DNA of 50,966 bases from Planctomycetota bacterium (lineage in GTDB: Bacteria > Planctomycetota > Planctomycetia > Pirellulales > Pirellulaceae). Numbering within the stretch: position 1 is the stretch's first letter; each line of letters begins with the position of its first letter. The notes under the pieces are model-generated. The model was not told where the DNA came from and searched no databases. It saw only the letters and a program-made list of their open reading frames with translations. Both the position numbers and the translations under genes were made by a program. Shown here in pieces: positions 42,841 to 50,966 of this stretch. The stretch covers positions 1 to 50,966 of the forward strand of contig CAUJKA010000205.1 of NCBI GenBank assembly GCA_963204965.1. Reading direction: 5' to 3'.

Positions 42841-45627
42841 TCACTTCAATGGTCGAGCAAGCTTTGCATCTGGTTGATTCTGAACGACTCCATCGATGGC
42901 AATCTGAAACTCTTCGCTGGCCGAGTCCGTCTTAAAAGTCACCGCTTCGTCGGTTATCACAATCGGCCAAGGGCTGACAAGTTGCTTGCCATCGACACTC
43001 GCCGTCTCTAAACGAACATTGCGGCCTTGTAGCCGATGGCCCAGGAGAACAACAGTCGCTGGGTTGATATCGTAAGGGAATCGACGAGTCACCGAAGGCG
43101 TTACGCTGTCAGGCAGCAAGCCAATGCTCGGCCCCGAAGAGTACTGTTGGTAGGTTGACGACCTGTAGATTCCGTCGGCGACCTGCTTCCATGGAATCGA
43201 AGCATCGATTTGGGCTACGTCCAACAACGCATCAGCGTAGACGATGCCGCACCACTGCACGGGGCGACCAATCCAAAGCGGCGCTACACGGTGAGTCGCA
43301 CAGAGAGTCGCGATTGTCGAGTAGGGCATGCCTAGGGCTTGTGGCGACTCTTGCCATTGATAGACAAAGGGCAAGCCACTGATCGCCCATCGTACTGCCA
43401 GCTTTTGATACTCTTCGTTGCCCGTCAGTTGAAAGGCAATCGTGTAAGCACGAGCCAGATGAGCTGATGCCATAATGTCGGGCGCATGCAGTGGGCATTC
43501 CCAAACCTGTGCTCCCCGCGGCGTGCGAAAGCGTTTGCAATACTCCAATGTCTTGAGTCCCGCTTGGCGAGCTTCCGCGTTTCCGGTCATCAAAGCAATG
43601 TTCATTAACTGCTCGCCCACCATACCGCACTGGCCGCTGGATGTCTTTTCGAAGTGACCAACGGACCACTGTCCATCGTAGATCACCGAGCCGTCGGGTT
43701 GTTGTCTCGCGATCAATGAACGAAGCTGTTGTGTCTGCGATTGCGACCATTGCTCCGCGCGTCCGGTTAGAAACATCCAACGGTCGTTGGCGATATGTGA
43801 GCCTCCACGAGCAATCAGGCTTTTATCGACCGGAAGACTCTTGCCCAGAGCCAAGACCGCTGAGGCATGATCGCCAAACCATTGAGCCGACTTGGGCATT
43901 CCGTGCGAGCCCGGAAGGATTGCGTGATACCAGCCTCGATCTTTGTCGTACAGTTCGCTTTGAAACAAACCTGCGAGATTCAGTTGATCTTGCTCGCTTG
44001 CGTCTCGCGCCGGTTGCGCAACGCTTGGCAATCCTCGAGCCGAAATGTATTCGACGACGCTATCCTCGATGCGGCCGCCTGCATCCCAGCCAGTACCTAG
44101 GGCGATCGTAGCCGCAACGCTGGAGCCTAGAAGCGCGATCCGAGTGTCTTTAGCACCATCAAAGAAGTTGGGCGTCGCAAAAATAGGTTGCAGCAAAGGA
44201 TCTTTCCAGCGTAATCCGACTCGATCAGCGCTGGTAACTACAGCCGCTAGTTGCATTGTCAAATGATGCGGCGGAGGCTCGTAGCGGAAGCGATCGTCCG
44301 TCGTGATATCGATGTCTGACGAAGAAGCTTCGCCGCTTCCTAAATGCTCCACGCCGGCCAGCAGAGCTTGCTCGATCTTTCCCGGAATTCGAAGTACAGG
44401 ACCTTCTGCGGAGGTCTTGCTTTGCCGAATGATGTCAAGTTTGCCGTCGCTTAGGGAGAACTCGATGGTTGAGTTGTCCGACTGGAGCTTAACACTTGAC
44501 TCAGTTGGTTTGCTTGACGTAGTTGGCGATGTCGAGACTTTCATGCGCTCAATCTGCTGACGATCCCAACTAAGCGGTGCAAGACACGCTAAGAATCGCA
44601 AGTCGTTCTCTTGGTTGTCACGTCGAAGGAGTATTGCAGTCGATCCTGCGGGCGAGATCCGCAAGCAGTGCGAAGGCGATTCAATCGAGTGCCAGCCCTT
44701 TAGCACCGAATCTACGGCTTGGACTGCCAATATCTGGTGCATGGCTGACGAGCGAACGGTGGTTCGTTCGGCAGACGAATTGGTAGACTTTGTAACAACC
44801 CGTACAGCATCGGCTTCTGCAGACCGAGCGGGGACGCGCAGAGTGACCGTCGACTCTTTCTCGGGTTCAATGGAAACGCCTTTTTGAATGTCCTTCTCAG
44901 TGCCCTTCCCTGCTCGCTCACTCAAGTCGCCCACAACCGTGGCAGAAACTACAACTTCTATCGGTGCTTTAGAGAAGCTCTTGATGCGGACTTGCAATTG
45001 CTCGTTGTCCAGCCACTGAACTTCAGGTATCTCAAGCTCGGGGGGCTGGTAGCTCTGAAGTCGCATCTCGCGAATCTCGACCGAGACTGGCGAGTCAGCC
45101 GGATCGAAACGCAACGATCGAACGCCTGACTGAGTCACACGAATGCGATACTCGTGCCACTGATTGTCGCCCAAGAGTTCAAAACGGCGACTATCAGCTT
45201 CGTTGAAGCGATCTTTGCCTGAGTTGTCCCAAAACAGTTGTGCCGAGGTAGCTGAAGCGGTGCGACACACGAAGGTCACTTCGAACGCGGTTGCCTGTTG
45301 TTCGATCGATCGCACAAGAATTGGATCTACGCCTTTGGAAACAAAGATCGTCGCTCGGTCCGAGTCATCATTCGTTTTCGCCTCTTCGATCGCACAGTCG
45401 CGAACGGCTCGCCACGATTTAGCCTCCTTAGGAAACCGCCAGACTATTGCTTGTCCAATTGGTTTGGTATTCGCCGGATAGGGATTGGGAACGTCTTTGG
45501 CTTGAACTTGATTTAACGAACTCAAAACGAAAAGCAAAAGTCCAACCATCAACGTTATGCGGACGGCTTGCCTTTCAAGCGACAAGGCTTGAAGTGCCGA
45601 AACAGCGCTAGTTGTCTGAAATTTCAT
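42841..45627 (-). CDS. Large exported protein with possible alpha-toroid domain
   Basis: A 928-residue protein with a signal peptide near residues 22-43 (ITLMVGLLLFVLSSLNQVQA). Residues about 60-180 look like a carbohydrate-binding-type beta domain (NQWHEYRIRVTQSGVRSLRF). A Ser/Thr/Glu-rich stretch follows. From about 540 to 790 the sequence looks helical and toroidal, with ARQQPDGSVIYDGQWSVGHF, YTIAFQLTGNEEYQKLAVRW and RAYT-type repeats, as in six-hairpin glycosidases. No catalytic residues can be named with confidence. Possibly a polysaccharide-active or binding protein. It is convergent with the DUF1801 gene. Confidence 0.6.
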   Translation of the reverse strand: MKFQTTSAVSALQALSLERQAVRITLMVGLLLFVLSSLNQVQAKDVPNPYPANTKPIGQAIVWRFPKEAKSWRAVRDCAIEEAKTNDDSDRATIFVSKGVDPILVRSIEQQATAFEVTFVCRTASATSAQLFWDNSGKDRFNEADSRRFELLGDNQWHEYRIRVTQSGVRSLRFDPADSPVSVEIREMRLQSYQPPELEIPEVQWLDNEQLQVRIKSFSKAPIEVVVSATVVGDLSERAGKGTEKDIQKGVSIEPEKESTVTLRVPARSAEADAVRVVTKSTNSSAERTTVRSSAMHQILAVQAVDSVLKGWHSIESPSHCLRISPAGSTAILLRRDNQENDLRFLACLAPLSWDRQQIERMKVSTSPTTSSKPTESSVKLQSDNSTIEFSLSDGKLDIIRQSKTSAEGPVLRIPGKIEQALLAGVEHLGSGEASSSDIDITTDDRFRYEPPPHHLTMQLAAVVTSADRVGLRWKDPLLQPIFATPNFFDGAKDTRIALLGSSVAATIALGTGWDAGGRIEDSVVEYISARGLPSVAQPARDASEQDQLNLAGLFQSELYDKDRGWYHAILPGSHGMPKSAQWFGDHASAVLALGKSLPVDKSLIARGGSHIANDRWMFLTGRAEQWSQSQTQQLRSLIARQQPDGSVIYDGQWSVGHFEKTSSGQCGMVGEQLMNIALMTGNAEARQAGLKTLEYCKRFRTPRGAQVWECPLHAPDIMASAHLARAYTIAFQLTGNEEYQKLAVRWAISGLPFVYQWQESPQALGMPYSTIATLCATHRVAPLWIGRPVQWCGIVYADALLDVAQIDASIPWKQVADGIYRSSTYQQYSSGPSIGLLPDSVTPSVTRRFPYDINPATVVLLGHRLQGRNVRLETASVDGKQLVSPWPIVITDEAVTFKTDSASEEFQIAIDGVVQNQPDAKLARPLK

Positions 45628-45741
45628 CGTGAGTTTCGCAGTGGTGTAAGTCGTGCCCGTTCAACCGACAATTGTAGTCGACAGTGGGAGTATGGTAGGT
45701 TGAAGGTGCGAGAGAAAGGTACTAAGTCAGTAACCTTGGCA

Positions 45742-46341
45742 TCAAAGCGTGTAGGGTTGGACAACGATCTTCGATAGCGTGCGAGGGAAAAGGATAACTT
45801 CCTGGTATGGCCTTCTTGAAAACACGGCAGCGCAATAGTCCTTGGGTACGTTGGCAGTGCTCACGAACTTATTGTCTAGCAGGTCCATGTAGTTTATCGC
45901 GGATTGCAGATCCAATGCCCAGCTAAAGTTCAATTCATTGAATCGTTGATGGCTTCGGTACAGTCTAAGAGACTGAGGCAGCTCGTCAAATAGCTTGCGC
46001 TCACCCGCTGTCATTAAGTTGGATCGAACTGTTTCATTATCAGCAAACATCATTGCCGTGAAGATAAAGTCGCAAGGAAACGCATCGAACTGAGGCGAAT
46101 TCCAAATTTCGGCCGTCAGTTGAATGTATTGATCTACGGGAATTTGATCCTGAAGCGATAGTAGAATGCCAGGCCAATATTGAGCGTGATACATGTAGAT
46201 GTAACGATCCCAACACTTGTTCTCGAGGTAGAATTGAGCCTCTTGTTCACGAACCTCGCGCGATGCAGGGCTCCGATTGGGCAATCGATGTTCTGCCAAC
46301 ATCGACCGCAGTTCTTCGCTTGAATAACAGTTTGGGTACAT
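45742..46341 (-). CDS. Hypothetical protein, possible ADP-ribosyltransferase (ART) fold
   Basis: A 199-residue protein without signal peptide. An N-terminal helical part (EEQ-like, FDAFPCDFIFTAMMF) is followed by ERKLFDELPQSLRLYRSHQR, then NFSWALDLQSAINYM, then STANVPKDYCAAVFSRRPYQ with EVILFP. This order (LYR, then FSWALD, then a strand ending QEVIL) recalls phage-type ART-fold proteins of the pattern YRG...GLSWTLD...ESEVIV, with R, S and E catalytic positions. The similarity is from memory and untested. It lies downstream of a regulatory gap and upstream of the large secreted gene. Confidence 0.55.
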   Translation of the reverse strand: MYPNCYSSEELRSMLAEHRLPNRSPASREVREQEAQFYLENKCWDRYIYMYHAQYWPGILLSLQDQIPVDQYIQLTAEIWNSPQFDAFPCDFIFTAMMFADNETVRSNLMTAGERKLFDELPQSLRLYRSHQRFNELNFSWALDLQSAINYMDLLDNKFVSTANVPKDYCAAVFSRRPYQEVILFPRTLSKIVVQPYTL

Positions 46342-46705
46342 GGCTTCGATTTCTTGCTCCTTGCCGACGCAGACGTCGGTGCTGCTATCGTTCCCTAAAG
46401 GGTTAGCAAGCAGATCAATGTTGTTTTCCGAACGGACGGCGATTTCACTTTGTCAAAGTCCTGGAAAAACGTTCTACTTTCGCATTGCGAAACATCCATT
46501 GTAGTGGGTTGTTCTTGCGAGTTTTGGCATTTTCAGCTAGTGTAGATGAATCCCACCTCACAGGGCGAGCCCCTGTCAACCTGCGGGCGAACCCCTAACA
46601 ATGTGCTGGTACTTCAACACCTTAGAGGTTTCTGCCAGAGCACGAGCCCTTCCTGCCTGCCTAAAACAAAATCGAAGTTGACTCCGATTGCCTCGGACAC
46701 ACCAA
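46342..46705. other. Divergent spacer before the second DUF1549/DUF1553 gene, with weak hairpins
   Basis: A 364-base gap between divergent genes. GTAGTGGG at 46501-46508 and AATCCCAC near 46549-46556 are degenerate ends like those of the hairpin at 8838-8906. A second stem is ACAGGG (46560-46565) with CCCTGT (46571-46576). The in-frame TTG at 46688 would add six residues to the next gene. No promoter called. Confidence 0.45.
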
Positions 46706-49700
46706 ATGATACTTGATCGTCGATCGCTGCTTGTTGGCGGAATCTTTGCGCTACTATGTACCCATAGCTTCTTCGTCGCCAATCTTGGGGCTGACGAACG
46801 CGAGGCTTTCTTTGAAGCTAAGGTTCGACCTCTGCTGATCGAACGCTGTCTTGAATGTCACGGGCCTGATGAGAGTTCCGCGGATCTTCGCTTCGATCAG
46901 AATCCGATCGCAGAAAAATCTCCTGTTGTGATCGCAGGCAAGCCCGACCAGAGCAAATTGATTCGCTCGGTTCGCTACGTAGATTCTTCCAAAGCGATGC
47001 CACCGGACAAGAAGCTTAGTGACGAAGAGATCGCTATTCTTGCGCAATGGGTTACCGACGGCGCCTACTGGCCCAAGGATGACAAACCCGCGACCGCTCC
47101 GGCGAAGATGCTTCCTCCGGCAAAACGCATCGATGAAATACGCGAGCAGCATTGGTCGTATCGTCCGATCGGTAGGTTCGCTCCTCCGTCGGTGCGTGAC
47201 GAAGCTTGGGCCAAGCAACCGCTCGATCGATTTGTATTGGAGAAGCTGGAGCAAAACAAACTTGCTCCGAATCCAACAGCCGACAAACGCACTCTGATGT
47301 TGCGAGCGCATTTCACGTTGACTGGATTGCCGCCTACCTATCAGCAAGTCGAAGCCTTTGTTGCTGACACTTCGCCCGATGCTTTTGAGAAGCTAGTCGA
47401 CTCGTTGCTAGATAATCCGCATTACGGCGAGCGATGGGCGCGGTATTGGTTGGATATCGCACGGTTTGCTGAAACAACCGGCTATCAAGCCGGCAGCGTC
47501 GATACGACTTATCCGTATGCCTACACCTACCGCGATTACGTCATCAATGCGTTCAATCAAGACAAACCGTTCGATCGTTTCATCTTGGAACAGATTGCCG
47601 CGGATCGTTTGGATTTGAAGGACAATGAAAAGTCGGCGCTGGCAGCTCTTGGATTCTTAACTGTTGGGCGTAAGTTCATGGGCCGAGTTCATGACATCAT
47701 CGACGATCGCATCGACGTTGTGACTCGCGGCTTTTTGGGCATGTCGGTTACCTGTGCACGTTGCCACGATCACAAGTATGACCCAGTTCCGATCACTGAC
47801 TACTATTCGCTCTACGGAATCTTCGCAAGCTCTTCGGAACCAGGCGAATTACCACTGATCGGAGATCCGGCAGCCAATCCTAAATATCAAGAGTTCTTGG
47901 CTGCCAAGGCCGAGAAGGAACGCGAAGTCGATCAGTGGTTGGATGGCAAACGCCAAAAGACTGAAGGCGAACTGCGAAGTCGCGTAGCGGACTATTTGAT
48001 CTACTTAGCGAAATCGAGACCCAACTCGGGTCAAAAAGATGTCAAACAAATTGGCGAACGCGGTGCTCTACGGCCTCAAGCGACTGCACGTTGGCGAACT
48101 TTCTTGAGTGAACAAGCTAACGCGAATCATCCTGTTTGGATGCTCTACAATCGGCTCGCCGAACTACCCGCCGATGGCTTTCGCGAAAAGGCTCAAGAGC
48201 TGCTCAGCCCTCAGTCGACCGCAACTTGGCTGGCTCAAGTCAATCAAGGCCTGCTCGAACGCCTTCGACAGCAACCACCAGAATCGATGGAAGCCGTGGC
48301 AAAGCTGATCGGCGAATCGTTGGAGTCCGCCTTTGCAGCTTGGAAGGATGCCAGCGAGAAGGACAAATCGCTCGCTCGACTGCCCGACGAGAACCAAGAG
48401 CAACTACGTCTGGCGCTTTTTGCAGATTCCGTTCCTACCGTGTTGGACAAGGATCAAATGCGATCCCACTTGGATCAAGCGGAGCGCAACGAATACAACC
48501 AACAGCTCGGCAAGGTTAAAGCTGTCGAGTCCAAGCACCCCGGTGCGCCGGGACGTGCGATGGTGGTGAACGACAACGCAAAGCCGCATGATCCAGTCGT
48601 GTTTCTGCGCGGTCAGCCCGGCAATCGTGGTGATCATGTGCAGCGACGGTTCTTGCAAGTCTTGGCTCAAGTCGATGGCGGCAAGATTTATGAAGCGACG
48701 AGCGGTCGGTTGGAACTAGCTCAAGCGATCGCTAGCCCGCTGAATCCGCTGACGGCTCGGGTGATTGTCAATCGAGTTTGGCAACAACATTTTGGTGCGG
48801 GTTTGGTTCGCACCGCCAGTGATTTTGGTGCTCGAGGTGAACAGCCTTCACATCCAGAACTTTTGGATTACTTGGCAAGTGAGTTTATGATCGACGGTTG
48901 GTCGATTAAACGATTACAAAAACGCATCATGCTTTCGGCCACGTGGGCTCAAGCCAGCACACACCGCGATGATGGACACGCCATCGATGCTGAGAATCGC
49001 TTGCTTTGGCATATGCCACGAAAGCGACTGGAGTTCGAACCGATGCGAGACCGCTGGCTAACTGCCGCTGGAACGCTGGATCTGGAGATCGGCGGACGGT
49101 CGGTGAAGATTCACGAAGATGCCACGCGTCGAGGTATGTATGCTTATGTGGATCGTGAGGATGTGCCCAGTTTGTTAGCGGCCTTTGATGTTCCCAGCCC
49201 CGATGCAAGCCAAGCAACTCGCTCGCGAACGACTGTGCCTCAACAAGCTTTGTACATGATCAATTCCAAGTTTGTTATCGATCAAGCCAAGGCATTGACT
49301 CAGAAGAGTTCTCAGGTGGCCGACGTACCGCAGCGAATTCGCGAGATCTATCGATCGACGCTATTGCGAGATCCGACGGCGCGCGAACTAGAGCTCGCTC
49401 AACAGTTTGTCGATCCGGCGCGACCTCCACTTGCTGGTGCGCCAGTGCATAGTGAGGCCGACATCGCAGATGAAAAACCGCTTTGGCAATACGGATACGG
49501 GATCGTCGATGAATCGAAGGGACAAGTGAAGTTCACTTCTCTGGCTCATTTTGCAGGCGACCGCTGGCAAGTCTCGATGCAGTTCCCCGACCCGAAGCTT
49601 GGGCATTTGATGTTGTCAGGTGGAGGCGGTCACCCAGGGCCTAGCAATGACCTTTCCACGGTGATGCGTTGGGTGGCTCCTGCTAAAGCCACCGTTTCGA

Positions 49701-50089
49701 TTCGTGGCAAGTTGAAACACAAGGCCGATCAAGGCGATGGAGTTCGCGCGCGAGTCGTCTCTAGTCGTTTAGGTATTCGCGGAACTTGGGAAGCCAAGGC
49801 TCAGGACACGGGCACATCTGTCGGAGAGATTGAAGTCGAAGCGGGTGATACACTTGATTTTGTCGTCGACTGCCGTGAGAACAACAACAGCGATAGTTAT
49901 CAGTGGACTCCTATCGTGACCGTGGTTGCTTCGACTGACGGGAAGTTCGATAAAGGCAGTTTCTGGAACGCAGCCAGCGATTTTGAATCGACCTCGAAAC
50001 GCATCACCGCACAATCGACACCTCTGGATCTGTGGACCGAATTGGTTCAAGTCCTGCTTATGAGCAACGAGTTTGCTTTTGTGGATTAA
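46706..50089 (+). CDS. Planctomycete cytochrome-type protein: PSCyt1, DUF1549 and DUF1553 with extra beta domain
   Basis: A 1127-residue exported protein. ATG 46706 opens [20 protein letters not shown], a signal sequence. PSCyt1 has a standard heme motif CLECHG (CX2CH) near residue 50 and the distal [17 protein letters not shown]1549 begins near 170 ([20 protein letters not shown]) with [20 protein letters not shown] and [21 protein letters not shown]1553 ([20 protein letters not shown]) starts near 685. Before the end there is an extra domain of about 190 residues ([18 protein letters not shown] ... [17 protein letters not shown]) with a beta-sandwich look, lodged in the C-terminal part. The DUF1501 gene starts four bases later. 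Confidence 0.93.
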   Translation: MILDRRSLLVGGIFALLCTHSFFVANLGADEREAFFEAKVRPLLIERCLECHGPDESSADLRFDQNPIAEKSPVVIAGKPDQSKLIRSVRYVDSSKAMPPDKKLSDEEIAILAQWVTDGAYWPKDDKPATAPAKMLPPAKRIDEIREQHWSYRPIGRFAPPSVRDEAWAKQPLDRFVLEKLEQNKLAPNPTADKRTLMLRAHFTLTGLPPTYQQVEAFVADTSPDAFEKLVDSLLDNPHYGERWARYWLDIARFAETTGYQAGSVDTTYPYAYTYRDYVINAFNQDKPFDRFILEQIAADRLDLKDNEKSALAALGFLTVGRKFMGRVHDIIDDRIDVVTRGFLGMSVTCARCHDHKYDPVPITDYYSLYGIFASSSEPGELPLIGDPAANPKYQEFLAAKAEKEREVDQWLDGKRQKTEGELRSRVADYLIYLAKSRPNSGQKDVKQIGERGALRPQATARWRTFLSEQANANHPVWMLYNRLAELPADGFREKAQELLSPQSTATWLAQVNQGLLERLRQQPPESMEAVAKLIGESLESAFAAWKDASEKDKSLARLPDENQEQLRLALFADSVPTVLDKDQMRSHLDQAERNEYNQQLGKVKAVESKHPGAPGRAMVVNDNAKPHDPVVFLRGQPGNRGDHVQRRFLQVLAQVDGGKIYEATSGRLELAQAIASPLNPLTARVIVNRVWQQHFGAGLVRTASDFGARGEQPSHPELLDYLASEFMIDGWSIKRLQKRIMLSATWAQASTHRDDGHAIDAENRLLWHMPRKRLEFEPMRDRWLTAAGTLDLEIGGRSVKIHEDATRRGMYAYVDREDVPSLLAAFDVPSPDASQATRSRTTVPQQALYMINSKFVIDQAKALTQKSSQVADVPQRIREIYRSTLLRDPTARELELAQQFVDPARPPLAGAPVHSEADIADEKPLWQYGYGIVDESKGQVKFTSLAHFAGDRWQVSMQFPDPKLGHLMLSGGGGHPGPSNDLSTVMRWVAPAKATVSIRGKLKHKADQGDGVRARVVSSRLGIRGTWEAKAQDTGTSVGEIEVEAGDTLDFVVDCRENNNSDSYQWTPIVTVVASTDGKFDKGSFWNAASDFESTSKRITAQSTPLDLWTELVQVLLMSNEFAFVD

Positions 50090-50093
50090 GACT

Positions 50094-50966
50094 ATGACAA
50101 ACTTTGAACAAAACGCACGCTTGATACAAAGCTTGGCTCAACTTCCCGCAACGCGACGCGAGTTCTTGCGCCGCAGTGGCGTTGGTTTTGGAGCTCTGGC
50201 TTTAGCCGGTATGCTCTCAGAATCCGGTGCTGAATTGGTGGCCAGAGATGGCGAATCGGCGGGGCAAACGAACCCCAATCCGATGGCTCCGAAGAAGCCT
50301 CACTTCGAGCCCAAAGCCAAGGCCGTCATTCACCTGTTCATGAATGGCGGACCATCGCATATCGACACGTTTGATCCGAAACCGGCGTTAGAAAAACTGC
50401 ACGGAAAGCCCGTTCCCAATAACTTGCGGACCGAGCGCGAGACGGGGGCGGCCTATCAATCGCCGTTTAAGTTCCAAAAGTATGGCCAAAGCGGGATCGA
50501 AGTCAGCGAACTGTTCTCGCATGTCGGTGAGTGTATCGACGATGTTTGCGTGATTCGATCCATGCATGCCGATGTGCCGAACCACGAGCCATCGTTGATG
50601 TTGATGAACTGTGGTGACCCAACGTTGATGCGTCCTTCGATGGGATCGTGGGTGACTTATGGTCTAGGAAGTGAAAACCAAAATCTGCCCGGATTTATCT
50701 CGATGAGTCCTGGAGGATATCCCATCAAAGGCTCAGAGAATTGGCAGTCGGCTTTTCTTCCCGGAGCATTCCAAGGGACGTACATCGACACCAAGCATCG
50801 CGAGATCGAACGGCTGATTGCAAACATTCGCAACGCGTCTGGATTGGGGCGACCCGAACAACGTAGACAACTGGATATGCTTCAAGCTCTCAATCGCGAC
50901 CATCAACAGAAGCGACAAGAGGATGCCGAACTAGAGGCTCGCTTGCAGAGCTTTGAGCTTGCTTAT
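50094..50966 (+). CDS. DUF1501 family protein, 3'-truncated by the window
   Basis: 291 codons are visible and the frame runs off the window with no stop. ATG 50094 follows the DUF1553 stop by four bases. TRREFLRRSGVGFGALALAG is a clear twin-arginine signal. HLFMNGGPSHIDTFDPKPAL is the DUF1501 hallmark, followed by SMGSWVTYGLGSENQNLPGF. This subgroup differs from the 22543 protein in having a longer N-terminus and a helical insertion (REIERLIANIRNA). It repeats the cytochrome/DUF1501 pairing seen at 20-25 kb. Confidence 0.93.
   Translation, partial: MTNFEQNARLIQSLAQLPATRREFLRRSGVGFGALALAGMLSESGAELVARDGESAGQTNPNPMAPKKPHFEPKAKAVIHLFMNGGPSHIDTFDPKPALEKLHGKPVPNNLRTERETGAAYQSPFKFQKYGQSGIEVSELFSHVGECIDDVCVIRSMHADVPNHEPSLMLMNCGDPTLMRPSMGSWVTYGLGSENQNLPGFISMSPGGYPIKGSENWQSAFLPGAFQGTYIDTKHREIERLIANIRNASGLGRPEQRRQLDMLQALNRDHQQKRQEDAELEARLQSFELAY

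Overview
The window comes from a planctomycete, most likely a Pirellulales/Rhodopirellula relative. Base composition looks close to even. The evidence is lineage-typical gene families: two sets of PSCyt1/PSCyt2(DUF1549)/PSD1(DUF1553) proteins, each followed by a DUF1501 protein; a dockerin-bearing secreted protein with delta-60 repeats; a putative ABC exporter membrane protein; and a UvrA with a long extra C-terminus. Housekeeping genes alternate with small accessory genes and repeat-rich spacers.

Layout. 1-5.7 kb: 3' part of uvrA (cut by the window edge) and an ABC-exporter-like membrane protein. 5.7-6.65 kb: a gene-free block made of a tandemly duplicated, hairpin-rich repeat bracketed by inverted repeats. 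6.66-7.81 kb (minus): tRNA-Leu(CAA), rpsL, rpsG and a terminator. 8.1-12.0 kb (plus): a YugP-like zinc peptidase, pssA, a Tat-type intradiol dioxygenase and an MFS transporter. 12.3-15.0 kb: the delta-60/dockerin protein. 15.07-20.0 kb (minus): a DnaQ-like exonuclease and a run of small proteins with two SUKH (SMI1/KNR4) members and a solo Clp-N-like protein. 20.2-25.5 kb (plus): cytochrome/DUF1501/PPC operon. 25.8-30.1 kb: tex (plus) converging on ftsH (minus). 30.5-33.8 kb: dxr-rseP. 33.8-36.7 kb: an accessory interval with a PIN toxin/antitoxin-like pair, a hairpin repeat, a retropepsin-like aspartic protease pair and hypotheticals. 36.8-38.5 kb (minus): S41 C-terminal processing peptidase. 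39.0-42.8 kb (plus): aspartate-type aminotransferase, NAD-dependent epimerase, GlcE-like FAD protein, DUF1801 protein. 42.8-46.3 kb (minus): a large secreted alpha-toroid-like protein and a candidate ADP-ribosyltransferase-fold protein. 46.7 kb to the end: a second cytochrome-DUF1549/DUF1553 and DUF1501 pair, the latter cut by the window edge.

Functional themes are translation (rpsL/rpsG/tRNA), DNA repair (uvrA), envelope quality control (ftsH, rseP, S41 peptidase, YugP-like peptidase), isoprenoid and phospholipid synthesis (dxr, pssA), and the poorly understood planctomycete secreted cytochrome/DUF1501 systems. The best candidates for something undescribed are the inverted-repeat-bounded hairpin element at 5702-6623 with a related fragment at 27971-28005, the SUKH/Clp-N island (15.6-20.0 kb), the small-gene interval between rseP and the S41 peptidase, and the possible ART-fold protein at 45742-46341. 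All functional calls come from reading the sequence and recalling families; no database search was run.
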